Part shown: positions 37,698 through 48,404 of the stretch, one piece after another
How the letters are laid out: each line of letters starts with the position of its first letter
Position numbering within the stretch: position 1 is the first letter of the stretch
Source of the DNA: Balneolaceae bacterium
GTDB taxonomy: Bacteria; Bacteroidota; Rhodothermia; Balneolales; Balneolaceae
DNA: 64,000 bases
Assembly (NCBI GenBank): GCA_007131725.1
Contig: SLPZ01000073.1
Location: 1 to 64,000, forward strand
Direction: 5' to 3'
The notes under the pieces: model-generated
Databases searched by the model: none
The model's input: the letters and a program-made list of their open reading frames with translations, nothing else
Told to the model about the DNA's origin: nothing
Translations under genes and position numbers: made by a program

Positions 37698-38237
37698 TTA
37701 CCGTCTTGGATTGAGTGGTTCAGATTCTGCCCTTCGCATTATTTCACATCCGGGCGAATGTTCATCCATCTGTGCTTCGGTACATTGTACAGGATAAATA
37801 CCCAAACCGCGAGATTCTATTCTGTCATCTGAAATTCCATTCTGCTTATAGAAATCTACAACAGCAGTAGCTCTGCGCATACTTAAACGCAGGTTGTATT
37901 GGTCGCTTCCTATATGGTCAGTATAAGCATCAACCCGAATTCCAACGTTTGGATTATCACGCAGTTTTTCTACGTTCTCGGCAAGCAGTCTTGCTGCGCG
38001 ATCGGTTATGGTATATTTGTCGAAATCGAAGTGAATTGTATTTAACTCTTCAACTCTTTCTACTTCAACAACTTCTTCCTCTTCTTCTTCCCATTCTTCA
38101 TCCTCTACCGGCTCCTCTGTTACCTCTGGTTCGGGTTCTGGCTCGACAATCTCCTCGGCTGTTCGGCAAGAACTGAAAAGCACACTCAAAGAAAGAAATA
38201 AGATGATAATTGAAAATTTACTAATTGTGATATTCAT
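37698..38237 (-). CDS. OmpA-family (Pal-like) lipoprotein with acidic linker
   Basis: Lipobox SVLFSSC after MNITISKFSIIILFLSL; NTIHFDFDKYTITDRAARLLAENVEKLRDNPNVGIRVDAYTDHIGSDQYN. Track start 38303 is likely too far upstream. Confidence 0.88.
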   Translation of the reverse strand: MNITISKFSIIILFLSLSVLFSSCRTAEEIVEPEPEPEVTEEPVEDEEWEEEEEEVVEVERVEELNTIHFDFDKYTITDRAARLLAENVEKLRDNPNVGIRVDAYTDHIGSDQYNLRLSMRRATAVVDFYKQNGISDDRIESRGLGIYPVQCTEAQMDEHSPGCEIMRRAESEPLNPRR

Positions 38238-38595
38238 AGAGCATTTAAATTTATGATTTGAACATGAAGATTTTAAAATCTTAAAAGCGTCACTCATTTG
38301 CAATATAATTCGTTATAAAAAAATAAAATTTTTTTTGCCTGACTTGATCGAACCGTAAGAATTAAAGCTCCCCTGTTCTTATCGTGTTATAGTGGAATTT
38401 TACTTCACAAGATATGTGTCGTAAAAGTTAGAAGTTATTTTATTAATAACATAGCTTTCTGTTTCTATACAGGAGAAATTTTTTAAGTCTTAAGAATATT
38501 ATTTTTATTCATATTACAATCCAGCGCTGTTTAAACAACAAACAAAAAAGCTAATAGTTTGAGAAAAATTTTCTGAATTTGCGCTTAGAATCTTT

Positions 38596-40521
38596 CTATC
38601 TGTTCACCTGACGATATCTCGAGATGCCCCGGTCAAGAAATTTTTCAAAATCATCTGCCCTTGTAAAGCCGATTAACTGATCTAACACATTTCCGGTATT
38701 CGGGTCCACTATAGCGTAGGTAGGCAGGGCAAGTGTACCGGTTAGTTCAAACTGGAACCGCTGGTTTTCTGATGCATCTCTTCCTCCATCAGTATAAAGT
38801 TTTACCGTTTCCATCTGCTGGAATCGTTCAACAATATTCTCTCTTGGAAATACCGTACTCTCCATTGCCCGGCAATTTGTGCAGGTATATCCTGTAAAAT
38901 CTATAAAAACCGGCCTGTTTTCAGCAACTGCCCGTTCTGCAGATTCATCGAAATTATCCGACCATTCAACTGCCGAAGCCGTGCCTCCTGCTGTTCCGAT
39001 CGAACTTACCACGCTCACATCTGTGGCCTGTCTTGCCGGCAGCCAGGCATCCCAGATTCCCATCGAAGCACCAAGCAGGCCCGGAATCAGATAAAAGCTG
39101 AACAGTAAAAACGGAACTGCCAGAAGCAAACGGCCTGTAGAAATATTTTTGGGTTTTTCTTCACCATGAAGGGCAAACATCCCAAGAAGATAGAGGCCTG
39201 CAATCAGAAAAAGTGAAATCCAAATCGCAATACCGAGCGGGCGTGTAATGATTCCCCACTGCCAAATTATATCGGCATTTGCCAGAAATTTAACCGCAGC
39301 GGCAAGAATAATAATACCGAGAATCACTTTCACAACATTCATCCAGGCGCCGCTTTTGGGAAGTGATTCAAGATATCCAGGAAACATTGCAAACAACACA
39401 AACGGGCTTGCAAATGCCGCAGAAAATCCGAGCATTCCGATTATCGGGAAAAACCATTCACCGCCGGTTGTAGCGGCCAGTACGGCGCCAACAAACGGAG
39501 CTGTGCACGAAAAAGAAACGGCGCTGATAGTCAGCCCCATAAAGAGCGTACCCATCACCCCGGAGCCTTCATTACTTTTTTTGTTGAGCCAATTTGTAAG
39601 CTGATATGGAAGCCTCAATTCAAACATTCCGAGCAGGCTCACGCCAAACACAACAAACAGCACCCCAATAAACAAATTTACCCAGGGATTTGACGCAAAC
39701 TGGCTGACCCCGGCAACACCGAGTACAAGAGCCAGCACCGCACCGATCGCGGTAAAAATCAAAACAATGGAGAGCCCGAATATGATGGCCTGTCCCCAGC
39801 TTGTTCTTTTTCCCCCGCCTTGTGCACCACCCTGATTTGAGAAATAGGATACGACAAGAGGTATCAGCGGAAACACACAAGGTGTTAACAGAGCGGCAAG
39901 GCCTGCAGTAATTGCCAGCCAGAGAAAAACCCAGATATTATCCGATGATACATCGGCATCGCTGGTTAGCTCAAAATCTTCTGTTTGGCTGATTGCCAAT
40001 TCATCTTCATCAGGGAAATCGGTGAAGGGATTATCCACCACACCAGCAAGGAGAATTTCTCCGGAAATTTCCTTCGTTTTTGGCGGAAGGCAGGAGCGGT
40101 CATCGCAAACCTGGTAGAGTACCTCGAGTAGTATGTTCTGGCTGCCTTCAAGTTCACTTCGAAAAGCTATTGGAATGGTGAATTGAGCCGTATCGGAGTG
40201 CCAGCCGAGTTCGGTGTTGAAATTCGGATCGAACGCTATTACGGCTTCAGTTTCTTCGATCTCCCCGGCAATTGCCATTTGGTTTGTGCCGGATGAGAAC
40301 GTTGTGGGATATGGGCCTGCTTCAGGATCGTTCAGGATTGAATAGAGATGCCAGTCGCCCTCAATTGTTGCCTCTACTACTACATAAAAAACTTCGCCTG
40401 CCTGTGCCGTTTCCGGTGCTTCAATTAACTCATAGTCCACAGGGTCGAGCATCTGACCATAAACCAAAAATGGGGATAACGCTAACAGCGCAATCCCCAG
40501 TGCAATTCGTACTTTTTTCAT
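38596..40521 (-). CDS. dsbD: Protein-disulfide reductase DsbD-like
   Basis: Periplasmic N-domain, CcdA-like TM core (LLTPCVFPLIPLVVSYF), C-term thioredoxin FIDFTGYTCTNCRAMESTVF. Confidence 0.92.
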   Translation of the reverse strand: MKKVRIALGIALLALSPFLVYGQMLDPVDYELIEAPETAQAGEVFYVVVEATIEGDWHLYSILNDPEAGPYPTTFSSGTNQMAIAGEIEETEAVIAFDPNFNTELGWHSDTAQFTIPIAFRSELEGSQNILLEVLYQVCDDRSCLPPKTKEISGEILLAGVVDNPFTDFPDEDELAISQTEDFELTSDADVSSDNIWVFLWLAITAGLAALLTPCVFPLIPLVVSYFSNQGGAQGGGKRTSWGQAIIFGLSIVLIFTAIGAVLALVLGVAGVSQFASNPWVNLFIGVLFVVFGVSLLGMFELRLPYQLTNWLNKKSNEGSGVMGTLFMGLTISAVSFSCTAPFVGAVLAATTGGEWFFPIIGMLGFSAAFASPFVLFAMFPGYLESLPKSGAWMNVVKVILGIIILAAAVKFLANADIIWQWGIITRPLGIAIWISLFLIAGLYLLGMFALHGEEKPKNISTGRLLLAVPFLLFSFYLIPGLLGASMGIWDAWLPARQATDVSVVSSIGTAGGTASAVEWSDNFDESAERAVAENRPVFIDFTGYTCTNCRAMESTVFPRENIVERFQQMETVKLYTDGGRDASENQRFQFELTGTLALPTYAIVDPNTGNVLDQLIGFTRADDFEKFLDRGISRYRQVNR

Positions 40522-40565
40522 TTACTTACATGAATTGGTTCGCTTACTGATTTTGAATAAACCAG

Positions 40566-41012
40566 TTAATCTTCTTTAACTACCCAAACTTTCACTTTCG
40601 GGTTCAGATCACCAAGTAAACTAACTGTAGCTGTGTACTCGCCAAGAGTTTTAATGTCCTGATCGACTTTAATTTTTCTTCGGTCAATCAAAATATCTCT
40701 TTCTTCAAGAGCTTCGGCTATCTGAATATTGGTAACCGTACCGTGAATTTTATCATCTTCTCCCACAGTAACCGGAATGGTAACGGAAGTGGCCTCGAGT
40801 TGTTGCGCAAGTTCTTTAGCAGCTTCTGCAGTTAACTCGGCTCTCAATTCAGCCTCACGCTGCATATTGTTGTAGTGCCGAATGGCACCCTCTGTAGCTA
40901 AAACTGCTTTAGCCTGCGGAATGAGGTAATTTCTTCCATAGCCGGGTTTTACATCAACCAGTTCGCCGGCTGATCCAAGCTTTTCTACGTCTTCTTTTAA
41001 TATCACTTTCAT
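40566..41012 (-). CDS. rplI: 50S ribosomal protein L9
   Basis: MKVILKEDVEKLGSAGELVDVKPGYGRNYLIPQAKAVLAT. Confidence 0.97.
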   Translation of the reverse strand: MKVILKEDVEKLGSAGELVDVKPGYGRNYLIPQAKAVLATEGAIRHYNNMQREAELRAELTAEAAKELAQQLEATSVTIPVTVGEDDKIHGTVTNIQIAEALEERDILIDRRKIKVDQDIKTLGEYTATVSLLGDLNPKVKVWVVKED

Positions 41013-41019
41013 AGTCAGA

Positions 41020-41271
41020 TCACCTCATATTTTCAGTTACATATGGAATCAGAGCCAGAAATCGTGCTCTTTTCACTGCCCTGGACAACTGGCGCTGGTG
41101 GCCGGCACTCGTACCGGTAACTCTTCTCGGTAAAATTTTACCCTGATCGTTAATAAACCGCTCTAAAATGTCGGTCTGCTTATAGTCAATATATTCGAAT
41201 CCTGCTTTTGTAAATTTGCAGTCCTTGGTTTTTAAATTACCTTTTTTCGGATGTGATGGATTGTTAATCAT
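41020..41271 (-). CDS. rpsR: 30S ribosomal protein S18
   Basis: [50 protein letters not shown]. Confidence 0.96.
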   Translation of the reverse strand: MINNPSHPKKGNLKTKDCKFTKAGFEYIDYKQTDILERFINDQGKILPRRVTGTSAGHQRQLSRAVKRARFLALIPYVTENMR

Positions 41272-41282
41272 AATTTAGCCTC

Positions 41283-41693
41283 TTAATCCTCTTCTTCAAC
41301 TTTTTCTTCAGCTTCTTCCTCAAAAAATAGAGGGAGTTCACCTTTGGCTCTAAGCTCGTAATGGCGCATCATTTTTGAATCGTACTTCAGGGTAAGATAT
41401 CTCATCACATCATCATGTATTCTGAGATTACGCTCAATCATCCCTATTGCTTCTGCGGGCGCTTTGAAATAGAGATTTACGTAGTAACCGGTGCTTTTTT
41501 TATCGATATCGTAGGCCAGTTTTTTTACTCCCCACTCATCAACATCAACAATTTCACCGTTGTTATCTTCGATAAGTTTATTAATATGGCCTACTAATTC
41601 TGAGAGTTTCTCATCTTCGAGAACCGGGTTCAGAATGTAAGTCATTTCATAGAAATCTTTCTTCATTCGATTTTGTCTTTGGTTGTTATCCAT
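41283..41693 (-). CDS. rpsF: 30S ribosomal protein S6
   Basis: YEMTYILNPVLEDEKLSELVGHINKLIEDNNGEIVDVDEWGVKKLAYDIDKKSTGYYVNLYF; start may be at the internal Met (MKKDFYEM). Confidence 0.95.
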   Translation of the reverse strand: MDNNQRQNRMKKDFYEMTYILNPVLEDEKLSELVGHINKLIEDNNGEIVDVDEWGVKKLAYDIDKKSTGYYVNLYFKAPAEAIGMIERNLRIHDDVMRYLTLKYDSKMMRHYELRAKGELPLFFEEEAEEKVEEED

Positions 41694-41815
41694 TATTGGT
41701 AACAGTCATCGTGCGTTGTGCCGATAACAGAGCCTTCAAAGATAAGAATAGAAACGTTCTTTAACAACGGCTGATTTGAGTTCTGTCAAACTTCTGCCCG
41801 CTCTATTTTACCTCT

Positions 41816-43258
41816 CTATGCTGCGTAGTACGAAGTAATCAGTTCAATAAGTCCGGTTGTGGGGAGCACCGGCTCGATGCCATAATAGACGGTTAAAACA
41901 GCGAGAATTACCAGGCTCGATTTAAACACAAGCCCCGGAGTTATAAGTGAATACTCTTTGTGAGCTTCTTTGAAATAGAGATACACCATCACCCGCAGAT
42001 AGTAATAAACACTGGCCGCGCTCGCCAGCACCCCGATTATTACGAGTGGTATTAACCCGGCATGAACCGCTGCAGCAAATACATAATATTTGCCCAAAAA
42101 CCCTACCATTGGCGGTATTCCCGCGAGAGAAAAGAGAAAAACAGAAAGTGCCACACCCATCACAGGAACTTTGAAGCCAAGGCCGGCATAACTGTCTATT
42201 TCGGTGAAATCGAGCCCGTGATTGCGTTCGTAATAGGCAATCACACCAAAAGCCCCGATGTTCATCAATGTGTAAGCAAACAGGTAATACAAAACCCCGG
42301 AATACCCGGCGGCTGTTCCGGCAGCAAGCCCCACCATCAGGTATCCCGCATGTGCAATACTCGAGTAGGCAAGCATTCGCTTTACATTATCCTGGGCAAG
42401 GGCAATCAGGTTACCAACAATCATTGTTATGATTGCTACCACCTGGATGACGTTGGTCCAGTCTCCGGCTTCGGTTTCGGGCAGCATTCGGCTCAAAATC
42501 AGGATAAATGCCACGAATGTTGCAGATTTTGCAGCCGTTGCCATGAATGCCGTAAGCGTGGTTGGCGTGCCCTGGTATACATCGGGCGTCCACATATGAA
42601 ATGGCACGGCTGCAATTTTGAAAAAGATTCCCACCAGAAGCAGTCCGGAACCGGCGAAAAACAGTAGTGTGGGTTCAGCAGCAGCGGCTATTTCATTCAG
42701 GTTTGTGTGGCCTGTAGCGCCATAAATCAGGGCAATACCGTATAATAGAAACCCGGTGGAAAAGGCACCTAAAAGAAAATATTTAAGAGCGGCTTCAGCG
42801 CCTGTTTTTTCATGCTTGATCAATCCCGCCAAAACATACAGGCAGATCGACATGGTTTCAAGGCTTACAAAGAATGAAATCAGGTCGTTGGAAACAGCAA
42901 GGCCGAGCATCCCGGTGGTAGCAAATAAAATCATGGCATAAACTTCACCGTTATGCAGGTTCAGGTCGCTCAGATATTCCCTGGATATAATCACACAAAA
43001 CAGCGCACCAAGCAAAACAATAAACGTCCCGAATGCACCCGTTCCGCCGTACACTATCATTCCATAAAATGCCGTTCCTGATTCGCCAAACATGGCCTGT
43101 ATGGATATAAGTAGAGCAATAGCCAGGCTGCCTGTGGTTATACCGTATGTTATTTTCATGCCTTTTTTGAAGGCATCAAGCATTATTACCACCAATCCGG
43201 CGGCAGCCACTACAATACCGGGCAAAAATACTTGTAAGTCGTGTAAATAATCCATCAA
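41816..43258 (-). CDS. nuoN: NADH-quinone oxidoreductase subunit N
   Basis: 480 aa; LISFFVSLETMSICLYVLAG, IAAVPFHMWTPDVYQGTPTTLTAFM. Confidence 0.94.
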   Translation of the reverse strand: MMDYLHDLQVFLPGIVVAAAGLVVIMLDAFKKGMKITYGITTGSLAIALLISIQAMFGESGTAFYGMIVYGGTGAFGTFIVLLGALFCVIISREYLSDLNLHNGEVYAMILFATTGMLGLAVSNDLISFFVSLETMSICLYVLAGLIKHEKTGAEAALKYFLLGAFSTGFLLYGIALIYGATGHTNLNEIAAAAEPTLLFFAGSGLLLVGIFFKIAAVPFHMWTPDVYQGTPTTLTAFMATAAKSATFVAFILILSRMLPETEAGDWTNVIQVVAIITMIVGNLIALAQDNVKRMLAYSSIAHAGYLMVGLAAGTAAGYSGVLYYLFAYTLMNIGAFGVIAYYERNHGLDFTEIDSYAGLGFKVPVMGVALSVFLFSLAGIPPMVGFLGKYYVFAAAVHAGLIPLVIIGVLASAASVYYYLRVMVYLYFKEAHKEYSLITPGLVFKSSLVILAVLTVYYGIEPVLPTTGLIELITSYYAA

Positions 43259-43303
43259 CGATCTATTTATTTAATAATCTCAATAAACTTTTCAGGCACA
43301 CGG

Positions 43304-43591
43304 TCAGGCATTGGCTATCACTTCAATAGTTTTGGCAAGTTTAATGTCTTTTTCAGTTACTTTGCCTCCCGCATCGTGAGTGCTTAGCGCAATTTCCACC
43401 CTGTTGTAAACATTGAACCATTCGGGATGATGCACCTGTGCCTCAGCTTCAAATCCAACCTGAAGCATAAATGCCAGCGCCTGTTTAAAATCAGGGAATG
43501 TAAACTGTTTTTTTAGTTTATCATCTTCAAGTTTCCAGCCGTCGAGGGCAGTCAGTTCTTTTTCGATTTTCTCTGGTGATAATGCTTTCAT
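43304..43591 (-). CDS. 4a-hydroxytetrahydrobiopterin dehydratase (PCD/DCoH)
   Basis: 95 aa with EAEAQVHHPEWFNVYNRVEIALSTHDAGG active-site motif. Confidence 0.93.
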   Translation of the reverse strand: MKALSPEKIEKELTALDGWKLEDDKLKKQFTFPDFKQALAFMLQVGFEAEAQVHHPEWFNVYNRVEIALSTHDAGGKVTEKDIKLAKTIEVIANA

Positions 43592-43602
43592 AGTAGTCAG
43601 GT

Positions 43603-45219
43603 TTAATCTTTTTGAACCATCAGGTTCTGTTCAGATTGATGCTCGTGCAGATTATAAATTTTCGCAGTCCAGTCGGGCAGTTCATCCGCATTTGTGTTTT
43701 GTAATACCGTGATGCTCTTCTCCTCTGACTGAGTGATGAATGTATCCACCCACTCCTCAGAAAATTGTGTAAAATCAACCGGGCGAATACCTATCCAGAC
43801 CATGAAAATGACCAATGGAACAAGCAACCCGATTTCCCTGGCATTCAGGTCTATCAGTTTTTCATTTTCTTTATTTGTGATGGGGCCGAAGAACACTCGC
43901 TGATACATCCAAAGCATGTAAACGGCGGCAAGAATCACACCTGTGGCACCAAGTATGGCATACACTTTATTGTCGTAGAGAACAGACATGAAAGTGCCGT
44001 TCAAAATCAAAAATTCACCAACAAATCCGTTCAGGCCGGGCAGGCCGATGGAAGCCAGCGTTGCTATCATAAACATGGTGGCGTAAACCGGCATTTTTTT
44101 GGCAACACCTCCAAAATCGGAAATCATTCGTGTGTGGCGCCGGTCATAAATCATTCCAACAACAAGGAAGAGTGCGCCGGTAGAAAGTCCGTGGTTGATC
44201 ATCTGAATAATAGCTCCCTGCACAGCGATGGTGTTAAAGGCAAAAATTCCAAGCACCACAAACCCAAGGTGGCTGACAGAGGAGTAAGCCACAAGTTTTT
44301 TGACATCTTTCTGAACCATGGCCACAAGTGCACCGTAAATTATTCCGATTACGGCAAGCACCGCCATCAAGGGGGCGAATTCCATAAATGCATTCGGAAA
44401 TACGGGCAAGCACACACGAACCAGGCCGTAGGTTCCCAGCTTCAGCATAATTGCGGCAAGAACCACAGAGCCGGCTGTTGGCGCTTCGGTATGAGCCCAG
44501 GGCAGCCATGTGTGAAACGGAAACAGCGGCACCTTGATGCAAAATGCAAGGGCAAAAGCCAGGAACATCCAGGTTTGCTCAACCAGCCCGGGGGTATATT
44601 CCGCCCCAGAAATAAATCTCCAGTCGGATGAAAATTCGTAGATACCGGTAGCAGCTCCTGCATTGTAGCCCAGGTAGATTAACGCTACCAGCATGATGAG
44701 CGACCCAACCAGAGTATAAATAAAGAACTTGATGGTTGCTTTTATCTTATCACGCCCGCCCCAGATACCAATCAGGAAATACATGGGAATCAGCGAAAGC
44801 TCGAAGAACACGTAAAATACCACCAAATCGAGCGAGGCAAACACACCCAGTGAAGCGGTCTGCAAAATCAGGAGCATGGAGTAGTAACCAATCAGGCTTT
44901 TTTTGATGGAACTCCAGGAAGCCAGAATCACAATAGGGCCAAAAAGGGTTGTGAGCATGAAAAGAAGCAGGCTCAATCCATCGAGGCCGACCAGGTATTT
45001 GATATCCATCCCCGCAAAAATTGGTGTGCCTTCGGTGAGGTACTGAGGTACGGCTGAATTTGCCACATCAAAGTTAAACAGCAACGGCAGTGAAAGGAAA
45101 AAGGTTGCCGTTGTTATGATCAGGCTTGTCCACTTAACGGCTTCATCTTTTTTGATAAACAAAAATGCAACAACGCCAAGCAGCGGTAAATAAATTGTGA
45201 TATTTAGTAATAACTCCAT
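43603..45219 (-). CDS. nuoM: NADH-quinone oxidoreductase subunit M
   Basis: LDLVVFYVFFELSLIPMYFLIGIWGG, KVPLFPFHTWLPWAHTEAPTAGSVVLAAIMLKLGTYGLVR. Confidence 0.96.
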   Translation of the reverse strand: MELLLNITIYLPLLGVVAFLFIKKDEAVKWTSLIITTATFFLSLPLLFNFDVANSAVPQYLTEGTPIFAGMDIKYLVGLDGLSLLLFMLTTLFGPIVILASWSSIKKSLIGYYSMLLILQTASLGVFASLDLVVFYVFFELSLIPMYFLIGIWGGRDKIKATIKFFIYTLVGSLIMLVALIYLGYNAGAATGIYEFSSDWRFISGAEYTPGLVEQTWMFLAFALAFCIKVPLFPFHTWLPWAHTEAPTAGSVVLAAIMLKLGTYGLVRVCLPVFPNAFMEFAPLMAVLAVIGIIYGALVAMVQKDVKKLVAYSSVSHLGFVVLGIFAFNTIAVQGAIIQMINHGLSTGALFLVVGMIYDRRHTRMISDFGGVAKKMPVYATMFMIATLASIGLPGLNGFVGEFLILNGTFMSVLYDNKVYAILGATGVILAAVYMLWMYQRVFFGPITNKENEKLIDLNAREIGLLVPLVIFMVWIGIRPVDFTQFSEEWVDTFITQSEEKSITVLQNTNADELPDWTAKIYNLHEHQSEQNLMVQKD

Positions 45220-45237
45220 GCTGATCTGAAAAAATCT

Positions 45238-47253
45238 TTAAAAGAGTAAAAGTGCGAGTACCAAAATGACTCCGAGAATCATAAATAGCGCATAATTACT
45301 GGCGATTCCGGTTTGAATATATCTGAGCAGGCTGCCGATCAGGCGAACCGTACCGCCAACGGCATTCACAAATCCGTCAATAAATTTTAAATCAAATACC
45401 GCCAGCACCCTGTCGGAAAATTTAACCGTGGGCTGAACAATCATTCCTTCGTAAACCTCGTCAAGGCTGTACTTGTCTTTCCACACCTGGTAGAGTTCGC
45501 CGAATGTGGAAGAAATTTTTGCATCGGCTGCTTCCTGCCCGTCATCGGCATACATCCGGAAGGATACATAAACACCGGCAACGGCAACGGCTGTGGCAAA
45601 GATCATTAACACCCATTCTGCAGGAATGGAAAGTGTAAGCGGTATATCAGCGGCAATCGGGCTCATATAACTGCCCAGCCAGTTGATGGCTCCCTCGCCA
45701 CCAAAAGTTTTGGAAATAAAATTCGGTACTCCGATAAAACCGCCAACAATTGAAAGGCCGGCCAGGGACCAGAGCGGAACCGTCATGCTTGACGGGCTTT
45801 CGTGCAGGTATTCTTCAGCATCTTCAGCACCCTTAACACGCTGCGGCAGTTTAAAGCTTCCGTGGAATGTTGTCAGCGTCAGGCGGAACATGTAGAATGC
45901 CGTGAGGAATGCGGTGATGGTTGCCACCCCCCACAACATAAAATACATGGCGCCGGCAAACTCACCGAAGCCCATATTAAAGGTATGCATCAAAATTTCA
46001 TCTTTGGAAAAGAACCCGGCCAGAGGCGGAATCCCGGCAATGGCAACTGTTGCAATCAAAAAGGTTTTGTAGGTAGAAGGCATGTATTTTCGCAGACCGC
46101 CCATGTTGCGGATATCCTGCGGATCAAAATGCACATCTTTTCCTTTGTCATGCAGTTTGTGCTCAACATGATGCATGGTGTGAATAACCGAACCGGAACC
46201 AAGAAAGAGGCAGGCCTTGAAAAATGCGTGTGTTATCACATGAAACAGCGCGGCGGTATAAGCACCTGCACCCAGGGCAAGAAACATAAACCCAAGCTGC
46301 GACACAGTTGAATAGGCCAGCACACCTTTGATATCATACTGAGTAATGGCAATAGTTGCTGCTACAATGGCGGTCAGTGCACCGATTACTGCGATAATCA
46401 TCATCACTTCGGGGCTGATTACATACATCGATGACATTCGGGTAATCAGGTAAATACCGGAGGTAACCATGGTTGCCGCGTGGATGAGGGCAGACACCGG
46501 GGTTGGGCCGGCCATAGCATCAGGCAGCCATACAAACAGCGGAATCTGGGCACTTTTACCGGTGGCCCCGATAAACATCAGAAATGCAATCCAGAAAACA
46601 GCATCTCCTGAAAATGCCTCCAGGTTGTTTAAAATAACATCAAAATTGAGGCTGCCCACTGTTTGGAAAATCCAGAAAAGGGCGATCAGAAATGCAAAAT
46701 CTCCAACTCTGTTATATAAAAATGCTTTTTTTGCAGCATCCGATTTCATCATATCGGTATACCAGTAACCAATCAGCAGATAGGAGCAGAGCCCCACGCC
46801 TTCCCAGCCGAGGAAAAGCAGCAGCAGGTTATCGGCCAGCACCAGGTTCAGCATTGCAAAGATAAACAGGTTCAGGTAGGCAAAATACTTCCAGAATCCC
46901 GGATCATCTGCCATATATCCAATCGAATAAAGATGAATTAATGAGCCTACACCTGTCACAACCAGGGCCATAATCAGCGATAGCTGATCCAATTGATAAG
47001 CAAAATCAACACTGAAACCGCCTACATCAAACCAGGTAAACAATTTGGCGTGAATAGCGCCCTCTCCGGAAAAATTCAGAAAAAAGTAGGCAGTAATTAA
47101 AAAAGGAATAAATACTGCTGCATTGGAAAGAATTCCGATGATGCTTTTCTGCTTTCGATACCCGTTAAACGACAGGCCTAAAATACCATTGATCAAAAAA
47201 CCAAGAAGCGGTAAACCAATTATCAGACTTACAAGCGCTGTAGGTGATTCCAT
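45238..47253 (-). CDS. nuoL: NADH-quinone oxidoreductase subunit L
   Basis: LLLFLGWEGVGLCSYLLIGYWY, SAQIPLFVWLPDAMAGPTPVSALIHAATMVTSGIYLI, long C-terminal extension. Confidence 0.96.
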   Translation of the reverse strand: MESPTALVSLIIGLPLLGFLINGILGLSFNGYRKQKSIIGILSNAAVFIPFLITAYFFLNFSGEGAIHAKLFTWFDVGGFSVDFAYQLDQLSLIMALVVTGVGSLIHLYSIGYMADDPGFWKYFAYLNLFIFAMLNLVLADNLLLLFLGWEGVGLCSYLLIGYWYTDMMKSDAAKKAFLYNRVGDFAFLIALFWIFQTVGSLNFDVILNNLEAFSGDAVFWIAFLMFIGATGKSAQIPLFVWLPDAMAGPTPVSALIHAATMVTSGIYLITRMSSMYVISPEVMMIIAVIGALTAIVAATIAITQYDIKGVLAYSTVSQLGFMFLALGAGAYTAALFHVITHAFFKACLFLGSGSVIHTMHHVEHKLHDKGKDVHFDPQDIRNMGGLRKYMPSTYKTFLIATVAIAGIPPLAGFFSKDEILMHTFNMGFGEFAGAMYFMLWGVATITAFLTAFYMFRLTLTTFHGSFKLPQRVKGAEDAEEYLHESPSSMTVPLWSLAGLSIVGGFIGVPNFISKTFGGEGAINWLGSYMSPIAADIPLTLSIPAEWVLMIFATAVAVAGVYVSFRMYADDGQEAADAKISSTFGELYQVWKDKYSLDEVYEGMIVQPTVKFSDRVLAVFDLKFIDGFVNAVGGTVRLIGSLLRYIQTGIASNYALFMILGVILVLALLLF

Positions 47254-47571
47254 TAAACAGGTTAATTAGTTGGCACAAAAATTTACGTGCTGAATGACCA
47301 GCCACAATTTCAGGATGCAAAGATACAAAAATCTTCCCCAAGTTAAACTCAAAACAGTGGAAATCTGTTCGGCTTTAAAATTTTTTTGAAAGCAATTCAT
47401 AAGTCAAAAGAAAGCACAACAATTTACTTTTGTCTGAAGAGCTTTTCCGGGTAAAATCTGTAAAAGCTTTAAAATCGGTAAAGTTTTATTGCAGAGAATA
47501 GCTCTTTTTTGATAATTTTGGGGCTGACATAAAAAAGTGGGCAAGAATACATATCTGCTAACTATCAATTA

Positions 47572-48132
47572 ATGAATAAGCTCTCAATCTACAGTCTTAG
47601 CCTTTCCTTCATCTCGCTGATGATCTTCTGGATTATTATGAGCGGGCTTTTGACGTTTATCCACATTGGCTTTGGTGTGGTTACAGTGGCTTTGGTTATG
47701 TTTGTTAATTATCAATTAAAAACTCACCGCTTTTTCCATGATGACATGGATGATTTAAGTGAGCTGAGGATTACCAGGGCAGTATATTATGTAATGTGGA
47801 TGGTCGTGCAAATTGTAGCTGCAGGTTTCCATGTGGCATACATTATTTTAAGCCCGTCGATGAAAATTCATACCACTATTTTGAAATTTAAAACCGACCT
47901 GCCGAGTGCCCATGCACGTATGATTCTCGGAAATTCGATTACACTTACCCCGGGCACACTTACAGTTGATATCGAAGGCGAACACTTTACCGTCCACTCG
48001 CTCGATGACAAATCCTGCGAAAGCCTTGTAAGTGATAAAATGCCCCGTGAAGTGCTGAAATTATTTCAAAAAGATGAGCGGCAGGTGATACATGAGATGC
48101 AAATAGTAAAAGTAACCGAACCCGGAAGTTGA
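47572..48132 (+). CDS. mrpE: Mrp/Mnh antiporter subunit E (MbhA-like)
   Basis: ARMILGNSITLTPGTLTVDIEGEHFTVHSLD. Confidence 0.9.
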   Translation: MNKLSIYSLSLSFISLMIFWIIMSGLLTFIHIGFGVVTVALVMFVNYQLKTHRFFHDDMDDLSELRITRAVYYVMWMVVQIVAAGFHVAYIILSPSMKIHTTILKFKTDLPSAHARMILGNSITLTPGTLTVDIEGEHFTVHSLDDKSCESLVSDKMPREVLKLFQKDERQVIHEMQIVKVTEPGS

Positions 48133-48404
48133 TGGAACATTTTTTTCTTTACAGCGCGGTTATTTTGACCATCATTATTGCAGTACCTCTTTACAGGGTT
48201 CTGAACGGGCCTACCCTATTCGACAGGCTGCTTGCAACCAATGCCATTGCTACCAAAACCATTGTATTAATAGCTTTGATCGGCTTCTTGTTTGACCGGA
48301 TTGATATGTTTATTGACATCACTTTGGCATATGCCATACTTGGTTTTATCGGGTCCCTGATTATTGCCAAATTTGTTACAACCGAAAAAGTAGAGCCCGA
48401 ATGA
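48129..48404 (+). CDS. mrpF: Mrp/Mnh antiporter subunit F (MbhB-like)
   Basis: YRVLNGPTLFDRLLATNAIATKTIVLIALIGFL...DITLAYAILGFIGSLIIAKF. Confidence 0.9.
   Translation: MMEHFFLYSAVILTIIIAVPLYRVLNGPTLFDRLLATNAIATKTIVLIALIGFLFDRIDMFIDITLAYAILGFIGSLIIAKFVTTEKVEPE

Noticed and set aside
42062-42667. 201-aa plus-strand ORF opposite nuoN
   Set aside because: Antisense shadow of nuoN; low-likelihood composition.
43765-44631. 288-aa plus-strand ORF opposite nuoM
   Set aside because: Antisense shadow of a clear nuoM gene; Cys/His/Gln-rich composition without recognisable domain.
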